Below, piece by piece: positions 33,545 through 43,187 of a stretch of 64,000 bases of DNA. A program made the translations under genes and the position numbers. This DNA is from Mesorhizobium sp. 1M-11 (GTDB lineage Bacteria; Pseudomonadota; Alphaproteobacteria; Rhizobiales; Rhizobiaceae). Each line of letters starts with the position of its first letter. The stretch's first letter is position 1. The notes beneath the pieces were generated by a model. That model was given only the letters and a program-made list of their open reading frames with translations. It was not told the origin of the DNA and did no database searches. The stretch is from positions 292,217 through 356,216 of the forward strand of contig NZ_LJSD01000001.1 in NCBI RefSeq assembly GCF_001303895.1, given 5' to 3'.

Positions 33545-34765
33545 CTAACCGCTTGGCAGCGGTCCTGGGAGTAACAAGGTTGTCGGGAAGCCCGGCACCG
33601 ACGGCGTCACCCAGCGCAGCGCTCGCCCTTTCCCGAAAGACTGCACTTTGCCAGCGGCGGAAAGCTGTTCCAGCGCTCGCTGCACCGTACGCGAGCTGGC
33701 ATCCAGCGCGATCGCCAATGCCGAACTGGACCATGCCTCGCCATCGGCAAGAAAGGCGAGCACCGCCGCGTGTTCTTCCTCGACCAGCGGCGCCAGCACC
33801 ATCACATTGCCGCGCCGACGCGGTGCCAGCCTGAAACCCTCGTTCGTCGCGCGGATGTCGGCAAGGCCGCGCAGCTCGGCCCGCAATCGCCCGATTTCCA
33901 CCCGCAGCCGCGCCCGGTGCGATTCGTCGGCATGCCTGGCGCCAAAGGCACCGGACAAAAGCCTCTCCCGCGACACGTCCCCGGGCCAGGCTTCGGCCAA
34001 TATACGGGCCAGCGCAAACAGCACCGGGCGTGTTGCTAGCGAGACCACCACATTGCCGGCACGCACAACGTTGCGGCAGGCATCCACCACGAACATCCCC
34101 GTCGCGAACAGCTCCTCCACCTCTTCCAGCAGCAGCGGACGCGCCATGCCTTTCGCAATCAGGCGCGCGGCCGGCGTGTCGATCACCAATGCAGCACTTT
34201 CCACTTCTGCCCCCAGCGCGGGAATACCGGCCTGTTGGGCGGCCTGCCAGGCCAGCATCAATGCCCTGCGAGCCTCCCTGAGGCGCAGGCGCCGGATCGC
34301 GATGCCGGCAACCGCAAGCTGAAGCGCGCTCCGCATTGGTGGCGGCAACAGCGCGGGGTCGAGGTCGGAGATGAGGTCTTCGGCCTCGTCGAGACGGCCA
34401 ATCAGCAGCAGGCGCCGGATTTCAAGCGTGCGCGCGTGCGCTGCGTTCGCGTGGTCACCATGCGCCTCAAGCGTAGCACGGGCGATATCGAGTGCCTTGG
34501 CAGGCCAGGTGAGATCACGCGAGACAAGCGCGATTTCAGCTTCGGCGACGATGCACCTTGACCGTGCCACCGCCTCTTTCGGGCCAAAGGCACGCGCCGC
34601 GCCCTTTAGAAGTGCCTTGGCACGAACAAGGTCGCCAAGCTGCGCCATCGCGATGCCGCGCAACGCAAGTGCAGCCGCATCGTCACGCAAGGCTACCCGC
34701 TTCAGCGCTCCGAGAGGATCGCCGCGCGCAAGCGCCTGTCCTGCGGCCGTGATCAGCGAGTCCAT
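33545..34765 (-). CDS. Helix-turn-helix transcriptional regulator with TPR-like N-terminus
   Basis: The 406-residue protein has a helical Ala/Leu-rich first half, and a region resembling an OmpR-type winged helix at about 265-310 (VSRERLLSGAFGARHADESHRARLRVEIGRLRAELRG). A C-terminal winged HTH lies at about 340-395 (AAVLAFLADGEAWSSSALAIALDASSRTVQRALEQLSAAGKV). A 23-bp box sits 5 nt upstream of its start and recurs upstream of the MFS gene, so it is the natural candidate for the box-binding factor and may be autoregulated. The ligand is unknown. Confidence 0.75.
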   Translation of the reverse strand: MDSLITAAGQALARGDPLGALKRVALRDDAAALALRGIAMAQLGDLVRAKALLKGAARAFGPKEAVARSRCIVAEAEIALVSRDLTWPAKALDIARATLEAHGDHANAAHARTLEIRRLLLIGRLDEAEDLISDLDPALLPPPMRSALQLAVAGIAIRRLRLREARRALMLAWQAAQQAGIPALGAEVESAALVIDTPAARLIAKGMARPLLLEEVEELFATGMFVVDACRNVVRAGNVVVSLATRPVLFALARILAEAWPGDVSRERLLSGAFGARHADESHRARLRVEIGRLRAELRGLADIRATNEGFRLAPRRRGNVMVLAPLVEEEHAAVLAFLADGEAWSSSALAIALDASSRTVQRALEQLSAAGKVQSFGKGRALRWVTPSVPGFPTTLLLPGPLPSG

Positions 34766-34769
34766 CGCA

Positions 34770-34792
34770 ATCCCGTCACACTTGTCACTCTC
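34770..34792. promoter_or_regulatory. Shared 23-bp box, copy 1
   Basis: Contains CACACTTGTCACTCTC at 34777-34792 and ATCCCG at its left end. It is identical to copy 2 except for one base (T versus A at 34776). It lies between the start of the HTH regulator (minus) and the secreted protein gene (plus). A matching TAACCTCTC follows about 19 nt later. Confidence 0.7.
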
Positions 34793-34862
34793 CTCATTCG
34801 GTATCTGCCCCTAACCTCTCACGACGGTCAGACAGTTGACCACATCGAGAAGGAATAAAGCC

Positions 34863-35618
34863 ATGAAAATCAAACAGGGAAGCGCGCTCGCTGCGTTGGT
34901 CATCGCCGGCCTCGCGGCTACCGCTCCCGCCAGTCCGGCTGAAACGACGCTCGACCGCATGCCGGCCGAGTTGGAAACCAGGCTGGCGCTGAGCGCTGCA
35001 CCACCAGCGCTGCGCGAAACGGCAACCGTTTATCTGCTGGATCCCGCAAAGGGCTATCAACTCTCCAGACAGGGAAACAGCGGCATCACCTGCATTGTCG
35101 AGCGCACGAGCTGGGACCTCAGCGACTTCCGCAACGACATCTATATTCCGCTTTGCTACGACGCGGCCGGCAGCAAGACCTATTTGCGGCATATCATGGA
35201 AGCGGCAACGTTACGCGCCACGGGCATGGACGCCGCGACCCTCAATGCGGAATATCAAAAACGGTATCGGGACAAGACCTTCAACGTTCCCGAAAAACCG
35301 GGCGTTTCCTACATGGTGGCACCCATCATGCGCACCATCGGCCCGCCGGACATGAACGTGCATACCATGGCGATGCCGCATGTGATGTTCTACGCGCCGG
35401 GTGTCACCAATGACGACATCGGCGCCAAGCCCGACCTCGCGGCACGTGCCAGCCTGCTCAGTCCCTTCGTCGACAGGCAGGGCGCACCCGAGCACAGCTA
35501 CATCATCCAGCTCGTCGGCGACGCCGAGAAGACAAAGATCCTCGCCGACGAGAAGGCGCTGCTCGACGATCTCTGCGCCTATCGCGACATCCTTTGCCTG
35601 AGGCACGGCGACCACTGA
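34863..35618 (+). CDS. Secreted protein of unknown function
   Basis: The start at 34863 (MKIKQGSALAALVIAGL) with AAGGAAT upstream gives 251 residues. A signal peptide is clear, with a likely cut near PASPAE (about residue 25). The mature part contains four cysteines (ITCIVER, PLCYDAAG, DDLCAYRD, ILCLRHGD), which could form disulfides, and repeated Met/His near VHTMAMPHVMFY, which could bind metal. I do not recognise a family. The shared 23-bp box upstream links it to the regulator and the MFS transporter. Confidence 0.8.
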   Translation: MKIKQGSALAALVIAGLAATAPASPAETTLDRMPAELETRLALSAAPPALRETATVYLLDPAKGYQLSRQGNSGITCIVERTSWDLSDFRNDIYIPLCYDAAGSKTYLRHIMEAATLRATGMDAATLNAEYQKRYRDKTFNVPEKPGVSYMVAPIMRTIGPPDMNVHTMAMPHVMFYAPGVTNDDIGAKPDLAARASLLSPFVDRQGAPEHSYIIQLVGDAEKTKILADEKALLDDLCAYRDILCLRHGDH

Positions 35619-35647
35619 GATGGATTGCCGGCGGCGACCCGGGTGAA

Positions 35648-35670
35648 ATCCCGACACACTTGTCACTCTC
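35648..35670. promoter_or_regulatory. Shared 23-bp box, copy 2
   Basis: Contains CACACTTGTCACTCTC at 35655-35670, preceded by ATCCCGA. It matches copy 1 at 22 of 23 positions, and the downstream TACCCTCTC keeps the same spacing as TAACCTCTC in copy 1. It lies 100 nt upstream of the MFS start. Confidence 0.7.
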
Positions 35671-35769
35671 GCCTTTTGGCTCCCGCCGCTACCCTCTCCA
35701 ATGACTTCAACGAACGCGTCACCGCGATGAGCCGACGTCGCCCGCCCTGACCGATGTTAGGAAGTTTCC

Positions 35770-37005
35770 ATGTCAACGCTCGAGACACAGAATTCATATC
35801 GCTGGGTCATCGTCGCCCTCGGCGCACTGATGACCTGCGTAACCATTGGCGCCATGTTTTCGTTGGCCGTGTTCATGCCACACATCTCCGCCGCGACCGG
35901 CTGGACACGTGCCGGCATTTCCAGCGCGATGACGCTCAACTTCCTGATGATGGGGGCTTCGAGCTTCGGCTGGGGCATGCTTACCGATCGCATCGGCACG
36001 CGCCCTGTGGTGTTGGTCGGCTCCATCGCGCTCGGCGTTGTCCTGGTGCTGGCAAGCCATGCGACCAGCCTCATCGCGTTCCAGCTCGCCTATGGTGTCG
36101 GCGTCGGTCTTGCCGGCGGCGCCTTCTTCGCGCCGATGATGGCTGCGGTCACCGGCTGGTTCGACAAGCACCGTGGCCTTGCCGTTTCGCTGGTTTCCGC
36201 CGGCGTCGGCGTTGCACCCGCCACCGTATCGCCCTTCGCAGCCTGGCTGCTCGCAAGTTATGACTGGCGCACCGCGATGATGACGATCGGGCTGCTCGCC
36301 AGCGCGATCCTCCTGCCCGCGGCATTCTTCGTCAGGAATGCCCAACAGGCGCCAGCCAATCGTCCTGCTTCCAGTGGTGCGACCGTCACCGTCGGAGCCA
36401 CGGACAATCCGCTATCGAAGGCTTTCCGCTCGCCGCAGTTTGCGCTGCTCGCCGGAACCTATTTCCTGTGCTGTGCCGCGCATTCCGGCCCGATCTTTCA
36501 CATCATGAGTTACGCGATCACCTGCGGCATCTCCGCCATGACTGCCGTCAGCATCTACAGCGTTGAAGGCATTGCCGGCCTTGGCGGCAGGCTGCTGTTC
36601 GGCGTGGCGGCGGATCGCCTTGGCCCGAAGCGGGTCTTGGTCACCGGCCTGCTCGTCCAGGCGCTGGTGATCGCGGCCTATCTCTCGGCCAATCAGCTCA
36701 GCACCTTCTATGTGCTGGCTGTCGTCTTCGGCGCTGCCTATGGCGGCGTGATGCCGCTCTATGCGCTGCTGGCTCGCGAATATTTCGGCCAGCAGGTGAT
36801 GGGGTCGGTACTCGGCGCACTCACCATGGCTTCCAGCTTCGGCATGGCGCTCGGGCCTGTCGCAGGCGGCTGGATATTCGACCGTTTCGACGTCTACGAC
36901 TGGCTCTTCATCGGCTCATCGGTCATCGGCATCGCGGCGTTCCTGATCGCGCTCGCCTTCCCGCGATTTGCCTCGTCTAAAAATCACCAGCCGGCACCCG
37001 CTTGA
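35770..37005 (+). CDS. MFS transporter (monocarboxylate/oxalate-formate-like)
   Basis: Twelve-helix major facilitator of 411 residues. The loop 2-3 motif is GMLTDRIGTRPVVLVG, with a matching GVAADRLGPKRVLVTG in the second half, and a long central loop around residues 195-215. GWIFDRFDVYDWLFIG near the end is typical of the monocarboxylate-type groups. The substrate is unknown. It shares a promoter box with the secreted protein and regulator and ends before a strong terminator. Confidence 0.88.
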   Translation: MSTLETQNSYRWVIVALGALMTCVTIGAMFSLAVFMPHISAATGWTRAGISSAMTLNFLMMGASSFGWGMLTDRIGTRPVVLVGSIALGVVLVLASHATSLIAFQLAYGVGVGLAGGAFFAPMMAAVTGWFDKHRGLAVSLVSAGVGVAPATVSPFAAWLLASYDWRTAMMTIGLLASAILLPAAFFVRNAQQAPANRPASSGATVTVGATDNPLSKAFRSPQFALLAGTYFLCCAAHSGPIFHIMSYAITCGISAMTAVSIYSVEGIAGLGGRLLFGVAADRLGPKRVLVTGLLVQALVIAAYLSANQLSTFYVLAVVFGAAYGGVMPLYALLAREYFGQQVMGSVLGALTMASSFGMALGPVAGGWIFDRFDVYDWLFIGSSVIGIAAFLIALAFPRFASSKNHQPAPA

Positions 37006-37034
37006 GGCAGCCGCGGGTCCGATATGCAGAAAAA

Positions 37035-37055
37035 GGCCGGGACGACGTCCCGGCC
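37035..37055. terminator. Bidirectional terminator after MFS gene
   Basis: Perfect 9-bp arms GGCCGGGAC (37035-37043) and GTCCCGGCC (37047-37055), flanked by AAAA before and TTTT after. It can serve the MFS gene on the plus strand and the lipoprotein gene on the minus strand. Confidence 0.85.
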
Positions 37056-37119
37056 TTTTCGATTCATGAGCTGACGCATGCCAGCCTTGGGTGCCAGCCG
37101 TTTCGGCCGACCCTTGCGC

Positions 37120-37338
37120 TTATTGCGCTGGCGCAGTCGAATTCGGCTGAGCCGGCTTCGTGGTATCGGCCGGCGGCTGTGCCTCAGGCGTAGCCGGTTT
37201 CATCGGCTCGGAGGCAGGCGGTGTGGCTTGCGTCGTGGTGTTGTCGGTACCTCCCGTACCGCCACCTTTGTTTTCACTGCAGGCAGCAACGCCGAGCAAA
37301 AGCAACGCGGAAACCGAAGCCAAGACGAGTTTTTTCAT
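37120..37338 (-). CDS. Small lipoprotein
   Basis: The ATG at 37338 (MKKLVLASVSALLLLG), with GAAGGAG about 8 nt upstream, gives 72 residues. A lipobox GVAAC places the lipidated cysteine at residue 20. The mature part is a low-complexity stretch rich in Gly, Thr, Pro and Ala (GGGTGGTDNTTTQ, then Pro-rich), with no recognisable domain. It is probably a surface-anchored or periplasmic spacer-like lipoprotein of unknown role. Confidence 0.75.
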   Translation of the reverse strand: MKKLVLASVSALLLLGVAACSENKGGGTGGTDNTTTQATPPASEPMKPATPEAQPPADTTKPAQPNSTAPAQ

Positions 37339-37523
37339 CGCATTTCTCCTTCGCAACTTCACCCCCTGTGAAGGGCGGCACAAAAGGAATGCAGCAGCCG
37401 GGCATCGGTTTCGTCACATTGCGTTTCGTCCTGTAACAGCGCCCGGACATCGTTGAGCCGTTGCCGACCCTGGCCTTCGGCACTAACAGGGAATGGAACG
37501 CATCGAAAGGATAGGCGGCGAGC

Positions 37524-40500
37524 ATGAAATGGGATTTCTGGATCGACCGCGGCGGTACCTTCACCGACATCATCGGGCGCGCTCCTGACGGATCACTGAG
37601 GCCGTTGAAGCTGCTTTCCGAAAACCCGGAAACCTATCGGGACGCCGCCATCCACGGCATCCGCACTTTGCTGAGCGTGAAAGCCGGCAAGCCGATCCCC
37701 TCCGGCTTGATCGGAGAGGTGCGCATGGGCACCACGGTTGCCACCAACGCGCTGCTGGAACGCAAGGGTGATCGGGTTTTGCTGTTGATCACCAAGGGGT
37801 TCCGCGACGCGCTTCGCATCGCCTATCAGGCCCGGCCCGACATCTTCGCCAAGGAAATCCTTCTGCCCGAGCAGCTCTACGAACGCGTCGTGGAGGTCGA
37901 CGAGCGCGTGCGTGCAGATGGCTGCGTGGAGCGGCTGCTTGACATTGCAGCAGTCAAGCCGGCGATCGAACAAGCCAGAGCGGACGGCATCGATGCTGTC
38001 GCTATTGTCTTCATGCATGCGTGGAAACATCCCGAGCACGAAAGGGCCGTGGCCAAGGTCTGCCGCAAAGCGGGTTTTTCGCAAGTCTCGGTGAGCCATG
38101 AAGTTTCACCGCTGATCAAGTTGGTCGGCCGCGGCGATACCGCCGTGGTCGATGCCTATCTCTCGCCGATCCTGTCACGCTACGTGCAACGGGTGGCAGG
38201 AGAGCTGGGCACGGCTGCAACCGACACGCGCAGCATACCGAACGATAAGGTCGAGGCCAGCGAAGAAGCTTCGGCGAACCCGAGGCTGATGTTCATGATG
38301 TCGTCCGGCGGCCTCACAGCGGCGGACAAATTTCAGGGCAAGGACGCGCTGCTGTCCGGCCCGGCCGGCGGTGTCGTCGGCATGGTCGAGACAGCGAAGC
38401 TTGCCGGCTTCGACAAGGTCATCGGCTTCGACATGGGAGGCACATCCACCGATGTCGCCCATTGCGACGGCGACTATGAGCGCGCCTTCGACACGGAAGT
38501 TGCCGGCGTGCGGGTGCGCGCGCCGATGATGCGCATCCATACAGTGGCCGCCGGCGGCGGCTCGGTGTTGCAGTTCGAAGCCGGCCGTTTTCGCGTCGGC
38601 CCGGATTCCGCCGGTGCAAATCCAGGCCCGGCCTGCTACCGGCGCGGCGGACCGCTTGCCGTGACCGACGCCAATGTCATGCTTGGCAAGCTGCAGCCGG
38701 ATTTCTTCCCCCCCATTTTCGGCGCGAACCAGGACCAGCCGCTCGACACAGCTACGGTACGCGCGAAATTCGAGGCTTTGGCCGCAGAGATCGGCGACGG
38801 TCGCTCGCCGGAAGCGGTGGCCGAGGGTTTTGTCACCATCGCCGTCGAAAACATGGCCAACGCCATCAAGAAGATATCCGTCCAGCGCGGCTACGACGTG
38901 ACGGGCTATCTGCTGAACTGCTTTGGCGGCGCCGGTGGCCAGCACGCCTGCCTCGTCGCCGATGCGCTCGGCATGGAGGCCGTTCTCATTCACCCCTTCT
39001 CCGGCCTGCTTTCAGCCTATGGTATCGGACTCGCATCGATCTTCGCAGCGCGCCAGCAGGCGCTGCTGGAGCCGCTGATCGATCGATCCTTGCCTGCGAT
39101 CGAAGAGGTGATTGCCGCCCTTTCCAGGGAAGTAGGCGCTGAGTTGGCTGCGCAGGGCGTCACCGGGAAAGCCATGGCGAAGCGCCCCGTGCTCCATATC
39201 CGCTACGACGGCACCGACACCACGCTACCGGTCAGCTTTCCCGACCACTCGATTGCCAACGCCAGGGCCGCCTTCGAGGCTGCGCACAAGGCTCAGTTCG
39301 GTTTCGTCTACGACGACAAGCAACTGGTGGTGGAGACCGTCGCCGTAGAGGGCAGCAATGCCGATGCCGGCCACTATGAGGAAGCATTCGCCCCTTCCGG
39401 ACCACCGCGCGACAAGGCCAACGCGCAGGAAAAGCGCCGCATCTTCTCGGAAGGACAATGGCACGAATCCGACGTCTGGCGACGTGAGGCACTGCGCGCC
39501 TCGGACAGGGTTTCAGGCCCGGCGCTCATCATCGAACCCAACCAGACCATCGTGGTGGAAAACGGCTGGCAGGCTGAGATCACGCCGCGCAACCATGTTC
39601 TCCTGCGCCGAGCGTCCAGGAAACAGCGTAACGCGGCACTCGGTACCGAAGCCGATCCGGTCATGCTCGAGGTGTTCAACAACCTGTTCATGTCGATCGC
39701 CGAGCAGATGGGCGTGACGTTGCAGAACACCGCCTATTCGGTCAACATCAAGGAAAGGCTCGACTTCTCCTGCGCCGTCTTCGACAGCGATGGCTCGCTG
39801 GTGGCCAACGCCCCGCATATGCCGGTGCATTTGGGTTCGATGGACCGTTCCGTCGAGACCATCATCCGACTCAATTCGGGCGATATCCGCCCCGGTGACG
39901 TTTTTGCACTCAACGCCCCCTACAATGGCGGCACACACCTGCCCGACATCACGGTGGTCACGCCGGTTTTCGACGACCAACAGCAGAACATCCTGTTCTG
40001 GGTCGCCTCACGCGGCCATCACGCAGATGTCGGCGGCACAGCGCCTGGCTCGATGACGCCGCTCGCCACCACCGTTGACGAAGAAGGCGTTCTTTTCGAC
40101 AATTTCCGCCTCGTCGAACGCGGTCGTTTCCGCGAGGCCGAACTGGTGCGCCTGCTCACGGACCATCGGTATCCAGCCCGCAACCCGGCACAGAACATTG
40201 CCGACCTCAAGGCGCAGATCGCCGCCAACGAGAAAGGCGTGGCCGAGCTGCGCAAGATGATGGCGCATTTCGGCCTGCCTGTCGTCGAGGCCTATATGGG
40301 ACACGTTCAGGACAACGCCGCCGAAAGCGTGCGCCGCGTGCTCGAGCGTTTGCCCGACACATCGGCCTATGAATATCCGACCGACACAGGTCAGGTCATC
40401 AAGGTGAAGATCACCGTCGACCGTGCGAAGCGTGAGGCAACCGTCGATTTCACCGGCACGTCGGCGGTCATGAAAAACAACTTCAACGCACCGGAACCCG

Positions 40501-41198
40501 TCGCGCGCGCAGCCGTGCTTTATGCCTTCCGTGTGATGGTCGAAGACAATATCCCGATGAATGCCGGTTGCCTCAGACCGATAAATATCATCATCCCCGA
40601 AGGCTCGATGCTAAAGCCGTCCTATCCTGCTGCCGTCGTCGCCGGCAATGTCGAGACCTCGCAGCACGTGACCAACGCGCTGTTCGGCGCCATGGGTGCA
40701 ATGGCCAATGCCCAGGGCACGATGAACAACCTCACCTTCGGCAATGATCGTCACCAATATTACGAAACGATCTGCTCCGGCTCGCCGGCAGGGCGCATGA
40801 ACGATGGCCGCGGTTTTGCCGGCACTTCGGGCGTTCATACCCACATGACCAATTCGCGCCTGACCGACCCGGAAATCCTGGAACTGCGCTTTCCGGTGCT
40901 GCTGGAAGACTTCCGCATCCGTGAAAACTCCGGCGGCAAGGGACACTGGAATGCCGGTGATGGCACGCGCCGCTCGATCCGCTTCCTTGAGAAGATGGAA
41001 TGCGCGATCCTGTCCTCCCACCGCTCGCATCCGCCGCAAGGCCTCGATGGCGGCGATGATGGCGAGGTGGGCAGCACCAAGGTACGCCGCCTCGACGGCA
41101 GCGTCGACGTATTGAAGGCCTGCGACCAGACCATTCTGGAGCCTGGCGAAGTGGTGATTGTCACCACGCCGACGCCGGGAGGATTCGGCAAGGCCTAG
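37524..41198 (+). CDS. 5-oxoprolinase / hydantoinase, fused HyuA-HyuB
   Basis: ATP-dependent amidohydrolase that opens 5-oxo-L-proline or a related ring. The 1224-residue protein is a single-chain fusion. The HyuA half, about 1-690, begins [14 protein letters not shown] (residues 5-18) with phosphate-binding [11 protein letters not shown] and AAGGGS motifs. The HyuB half, about 700-1224, has [38 protein letters not shown] at its start. The length fits eukaryotic-type OPLAH and many rhizobial homologues. Substrate specificity (oxoproline versus hydantoin or N-methylhydantoin) is not settled by the sequence. Confidence 0.93.
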   Translation: MKWDFWIDRGGTFTDIIGRAPDGSLRPLKLLSENPETYRDAAIHGIRTLLSVKAGKPIPSGLIGEVRMGTTVATNALLERKGDRVLLLITKGFRDALRIAYQARPDIFAKEILLPEQLYERVVEVDERVRADGCVERLLDIAAVKPAIEQARADGIDAVAIVFMHAWKHPEHERAVAKVCRKAGFSQVSVSHEVSPLIKLVGRGDTAVVDAYLSPILSRYVQRVAGELGTAATDTRSIPNDKVEASEEASANPRLMFMMSSGGLTAADKFQGKDALLSGPAGGVVGMVETAKLAGFDKVIGFDMGGTSTDVAHCDGDYERAFDTEVAGVRVRAPMMRIHTVAAGGGSVLQFEAGRFRVGPDSAGANPGPACYRRGGPLAVTDANVMLGKLQPDFFPPIFGANQDQPLDTATVRAKFEALAAEIGDGRSPEAVAEGFVTIAVENMANAIKKISVQRGYDVTGYLLNCFGGAGGQHACLVADALGMEAVLIHPFSGLLSAYGIGLASIFAARQQALLEPLIDRSLPAIEEVIAALSREVGAELAAQGVTGKAMAKRPVLHIRYDGTDTTLPVSFPDHSIANARAAFEAAHKAQFGFVYDDKQLVVETVAVEGSNADAGHYEEAFAPSGPPRDKANAQEKRRIFSEGQWHESDVWRREALRASDRVSGPALIIEPNQTIVVENGWQAEITPRNHVLLRRASRKQRNAALGTEADPVMLEVFNNLFMSIAEQMGVTLQNTAYSVNIKERLDFSCAVFDSDGSLVANAPHMPVHLGSMDRSVETIIRLNSGDIRPGDVFALNAPYNGGTHLPDITVVTPVFDDQQQNILFWVASRGHHADVGGTAPGSMTPLATTVDEEGVLFDNFRLVERGRFREAELVRLLTDHRYPARNPAQNIADLKAQIAANEKGVAELRKMMAHFGLPVVEAYMGHVQDNAAESVRRVLERLPDTSAYEYPTDTGQVIKVKITVDRAKREATVDFTGTSAVMKNNFNAPEPVARAAVLYAFRVMVEDNIPMNAGCLRPINIIIPEGSMLKPSYPAAVVAGNVETSQHVTNALFGAMGAMANAQGTMNNLTFGNDRHQYYETICSGSPAGRMNDGRGFAGTSGVHTHMTNSRLTDPEILELRFPVLLEDFRIRENSGGKGHWNAGDGTRRSIRFLEKMECAILSSHRSHPPQGLDGGDDGEVGSTKVRRLDGSVDVLKACDQTILEPGEVVIVTTPTPGGFGKA

Positions 41199-41216
41199 GT
41201 CCGTCATCAACGGCTG

Positions 41217-41234
41217 CTGTCACCGCACTGTCAT
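41217..41234 (+). promoter_or_regulatory. Pho box upstream of btaAB
   Basis: CTGTCAC-CGCA-CTGTCAT at 41217-41234 is a direct repeat of two 7-mers with a 4-nt spacer, matching the PhoB consensus (two CTGTCAT units at 11-bp period) at 13 of 14 positions. It lies 50 nt upstream of btaA, so phosphate starvation should induce the operon. Confidence 0.85.
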
Positions 41235-41283
41235 GACGCTGCGCTACGCGCTTCGCCCAACGTAAACGGGGAATCGCCTTGCC

Positions 41284-42528
41284 ATGTCGGACGTTTCTGC
41301 GGAACTGGTTTTCAGGCGCGGCAAGGAAGTGGGAAAAGCGGTCTACCAGAACCGCGCTCTCTCCAAGGCCGGCATCTCGGAACGCCTGTTCGCCCTGCTC
41401 TTTTCCGGTCTCGTCTACCCTCAGATCTGGGAAGACCCCGACATCGACATGGAAGCTATGCAGCTCGGTGAAGGCCATCGTGTCGTCACCATCGCATCGG
41501 GTGGCTGCAACATCCTGGCCTATCTGACGCGGTCGCCTGCCAGGATCGACGCGGTCGATCTCAATGCCGCCCACATCGCATTGAACCGCATGAAGCTGAC
41601 GGCGGTACGCCATCTGCCTAACCAGGCCGACTTGTTCCGTTTCTTTGGCGCAGCGGGCATCGAGCACAATTCAGCCGCTTATGACCGCTTCATCGCTCCC
41701 AATCTCGATCCGATCAGCCGCCATTATTGGGAGAAGCGCAATTGGCGGGGGCGCCGTCGCATCGAGGTGTTCGATCGCAACTTCTACCGCACCGGCCTGC
41801 TTGGCCTGTTCATCGCCGCCGGTCACCGCACGGGCCGCCTTTTCGGCGTCAACCCGACCGGTATCATGGCGGCCAGGGATCTTGCCGAGCAACGCCGTTT
41901 CTTCGATGAGAAACTGGCCCCGGTATTCGACCGCAAGCTCCTTCGCTGGGCCACGTCACGCAAAGCCTCGCTCTTCGGGCTTGGCATCCCACCGGCGCAA
42001 TACGATTCGCTGATCACCTCGGGCGACGGCTCGATGGCCAGCGTGCTGAAAGCCCGCCTCGAGAAGCTCGCCTGCGATTTCCCGTTGAAAGACAATTATT
42101 TCGCCTGGCAGGCTTTCGCGCGGCGTTATCCCGATCCGGGCGAAGCTGCCCTTCCAGCCTATCTGGAAAAGGAAAACCACGCGGTTCTCAAGGCCAATGT
42201 CGGGCGCGTCACCATCAACCATGCCAACATGATCGAGTTCCTCGCCGCCAAGGATGCCGGCACCGTCGACCGTTTCATCCTGCTCGACGCCCAGGATTGG
42301 ATGACCGACGGCCAGTTGAATGCGCTCTGGACGGAGATCACCCGCTCCGCATCGCCTGGCGCCCGCGTCATCTTCCGCACCGCTGCCGAGCCGAGCCTCC
42401 TGCCTGGCCGCGTCTCGTCTTCGCTGCTCGACCAGTGGGTCTATGAAGAAGATGCCTCGCGCGACTACTCCGCCCGCGATCGCTCGGCGATCTATGGCGG
42501 CTTCCACCTCTATGTGAAGCGCGGCTGA
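41284..42528 (+). CDS. btaA: SAM:diacylglycerol 3-amino-3-carboxypropyltransferase BtaA
   Basis: First enzyme of the betaine lipid DGTS pathway, which replaces phospholipids under phosphate limitation. The 414-residue DUF3419-type protein begins MSDVSAELVFRRGKEVGKAVYQN. It has a SAM-binding region TIASGGCNILAYLTRSPARIDAVDLN near residues 70-95 and the C-terminal DAQDWMTDGQLNALWTEITR. It is followed by btaB with a one-base overlap (TGATG) and preceded by a Pho box. Confidence 0.92.
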   Translation: MSDVSAELVFRRGKEVGKAVYQNRALSKAGISERLFALLFSGLVYPQIWEDPDIDMEAMQLGEGHRVVTIASGGCNILAYLTRSPARIDAVDLNAAHIALNRMKLTAVRHLPNQADLFRFFGAAGIEHNSAAYDRFIAPNLDPISRHYWEKRNWRGRRRIEVFDRNFYRTGLLGLFIAAGHRTGRLFGVNPTGIMAARDLAEQRRFFDEKLAPVFDRKLLRWATSRKASLFGLGIPPAQYDSLITSGDGSMASVLKARLEKLACDFPLKDNYFAWQAFARRYPDPGEAALPAYLEKENHAVLKANVGRVTINHANMIEFLAAKDAGTVDRFILLDAQDWMTDGQLNALWTEITRSASPGARVIFRTAAEPSLLPGRVSSSLLDQWVYEEDASRDYSARDRSAIYGGFHLYVKRG

Positions 42529-43187
42529 TGAGCGCCCAGGACCTGCCGGCGAACCATGCCGATCTGATGGACGGCGTCTATCGCTGGCAGCGCCACATCT
42601 ATGACCTGACCCGCAAATATTACCTGCTCGGTCGCGACAGGCTGATTGTCGGCCTCGACGTTCCGGCCAACGGCAGCGTGCTGGAACTCGGCTGCGGCAC
42701 CGGCCGCAATCTGGCACTGACGGCGCGACGCTATCCCGATGCCCGCCTGTATGGCCTCGATATCTCCGCCGAAATGCTCGTGAGCGCCCAGGCCGCCATC
42801 GCTCGCGAAGGCATTGCCGGCAGGACCCTGCTCGCGCGCGCCGACGCCACCGACTTTGACGCCCAGGCGCTGTTCGGCGTCGCGCGCTTCGACCGCGTCT
42901 TCGTTTCCTATTCCCTCTCGATGATCCCGGGCTGGGAGAAGACAGTGGCTGCCGGCCTTGCCGCTTTGGCGCCCGGCGGTTCGCTGCACATCGTCGACTT
43001 CGGCCAGCAGGAGCGCCTGCCCGGCTGGTTCCGCTCGCTGCTCAGGGCGTGGTTGAAAAAATTCCACGTCAGCCCGCGTGAATCACTGCGCGAAGTGCTT
43101 GAATCGGAATCCGCCAAAGCCGGCGCAAGCCTTTCATTTGAAAGGCTTTATCGTGGCTACGCCTGGTTGGCGGTGGCCAGGCGCTAG
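42528..43187 (+). CDS. btaB: SAM-dependent N-methyltransferase BtaB
   Basis: Adds three methyl groups to diacylglyceryl-homoserine to complete DGTS. The 219-residue protein has the class I methyltransferase motif VLELGCGTGRNLAL (about 51-64), GLDISAEMLV and a hydrophobic FVSYSLSMIPGWEKTV segment. Coupling to btaA supports the assignment. Its TAG stop overlaps the stop of the convergent serine hydrolase within a CTAG tetramer. Confidence 0.92.
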   Translation: MSAQDLPANHADLMDGVYRWQRHIYDLTRKYYLLGRDRLIVGLDVPANGSVLELGCGTGRNLALTARRYPDARLYGLDISAEMLVSAQAAIAREGIAGRTLLARADATDFDAQALFGVARFDRVFVSYSLSMIPGWEKTVAAGLAALAPGGSLHIVDFGQQERLPGWFRSLLRAWLKKFHVSPRESLREVLESESAKAGASLSFERLYRGYAWLAVARR

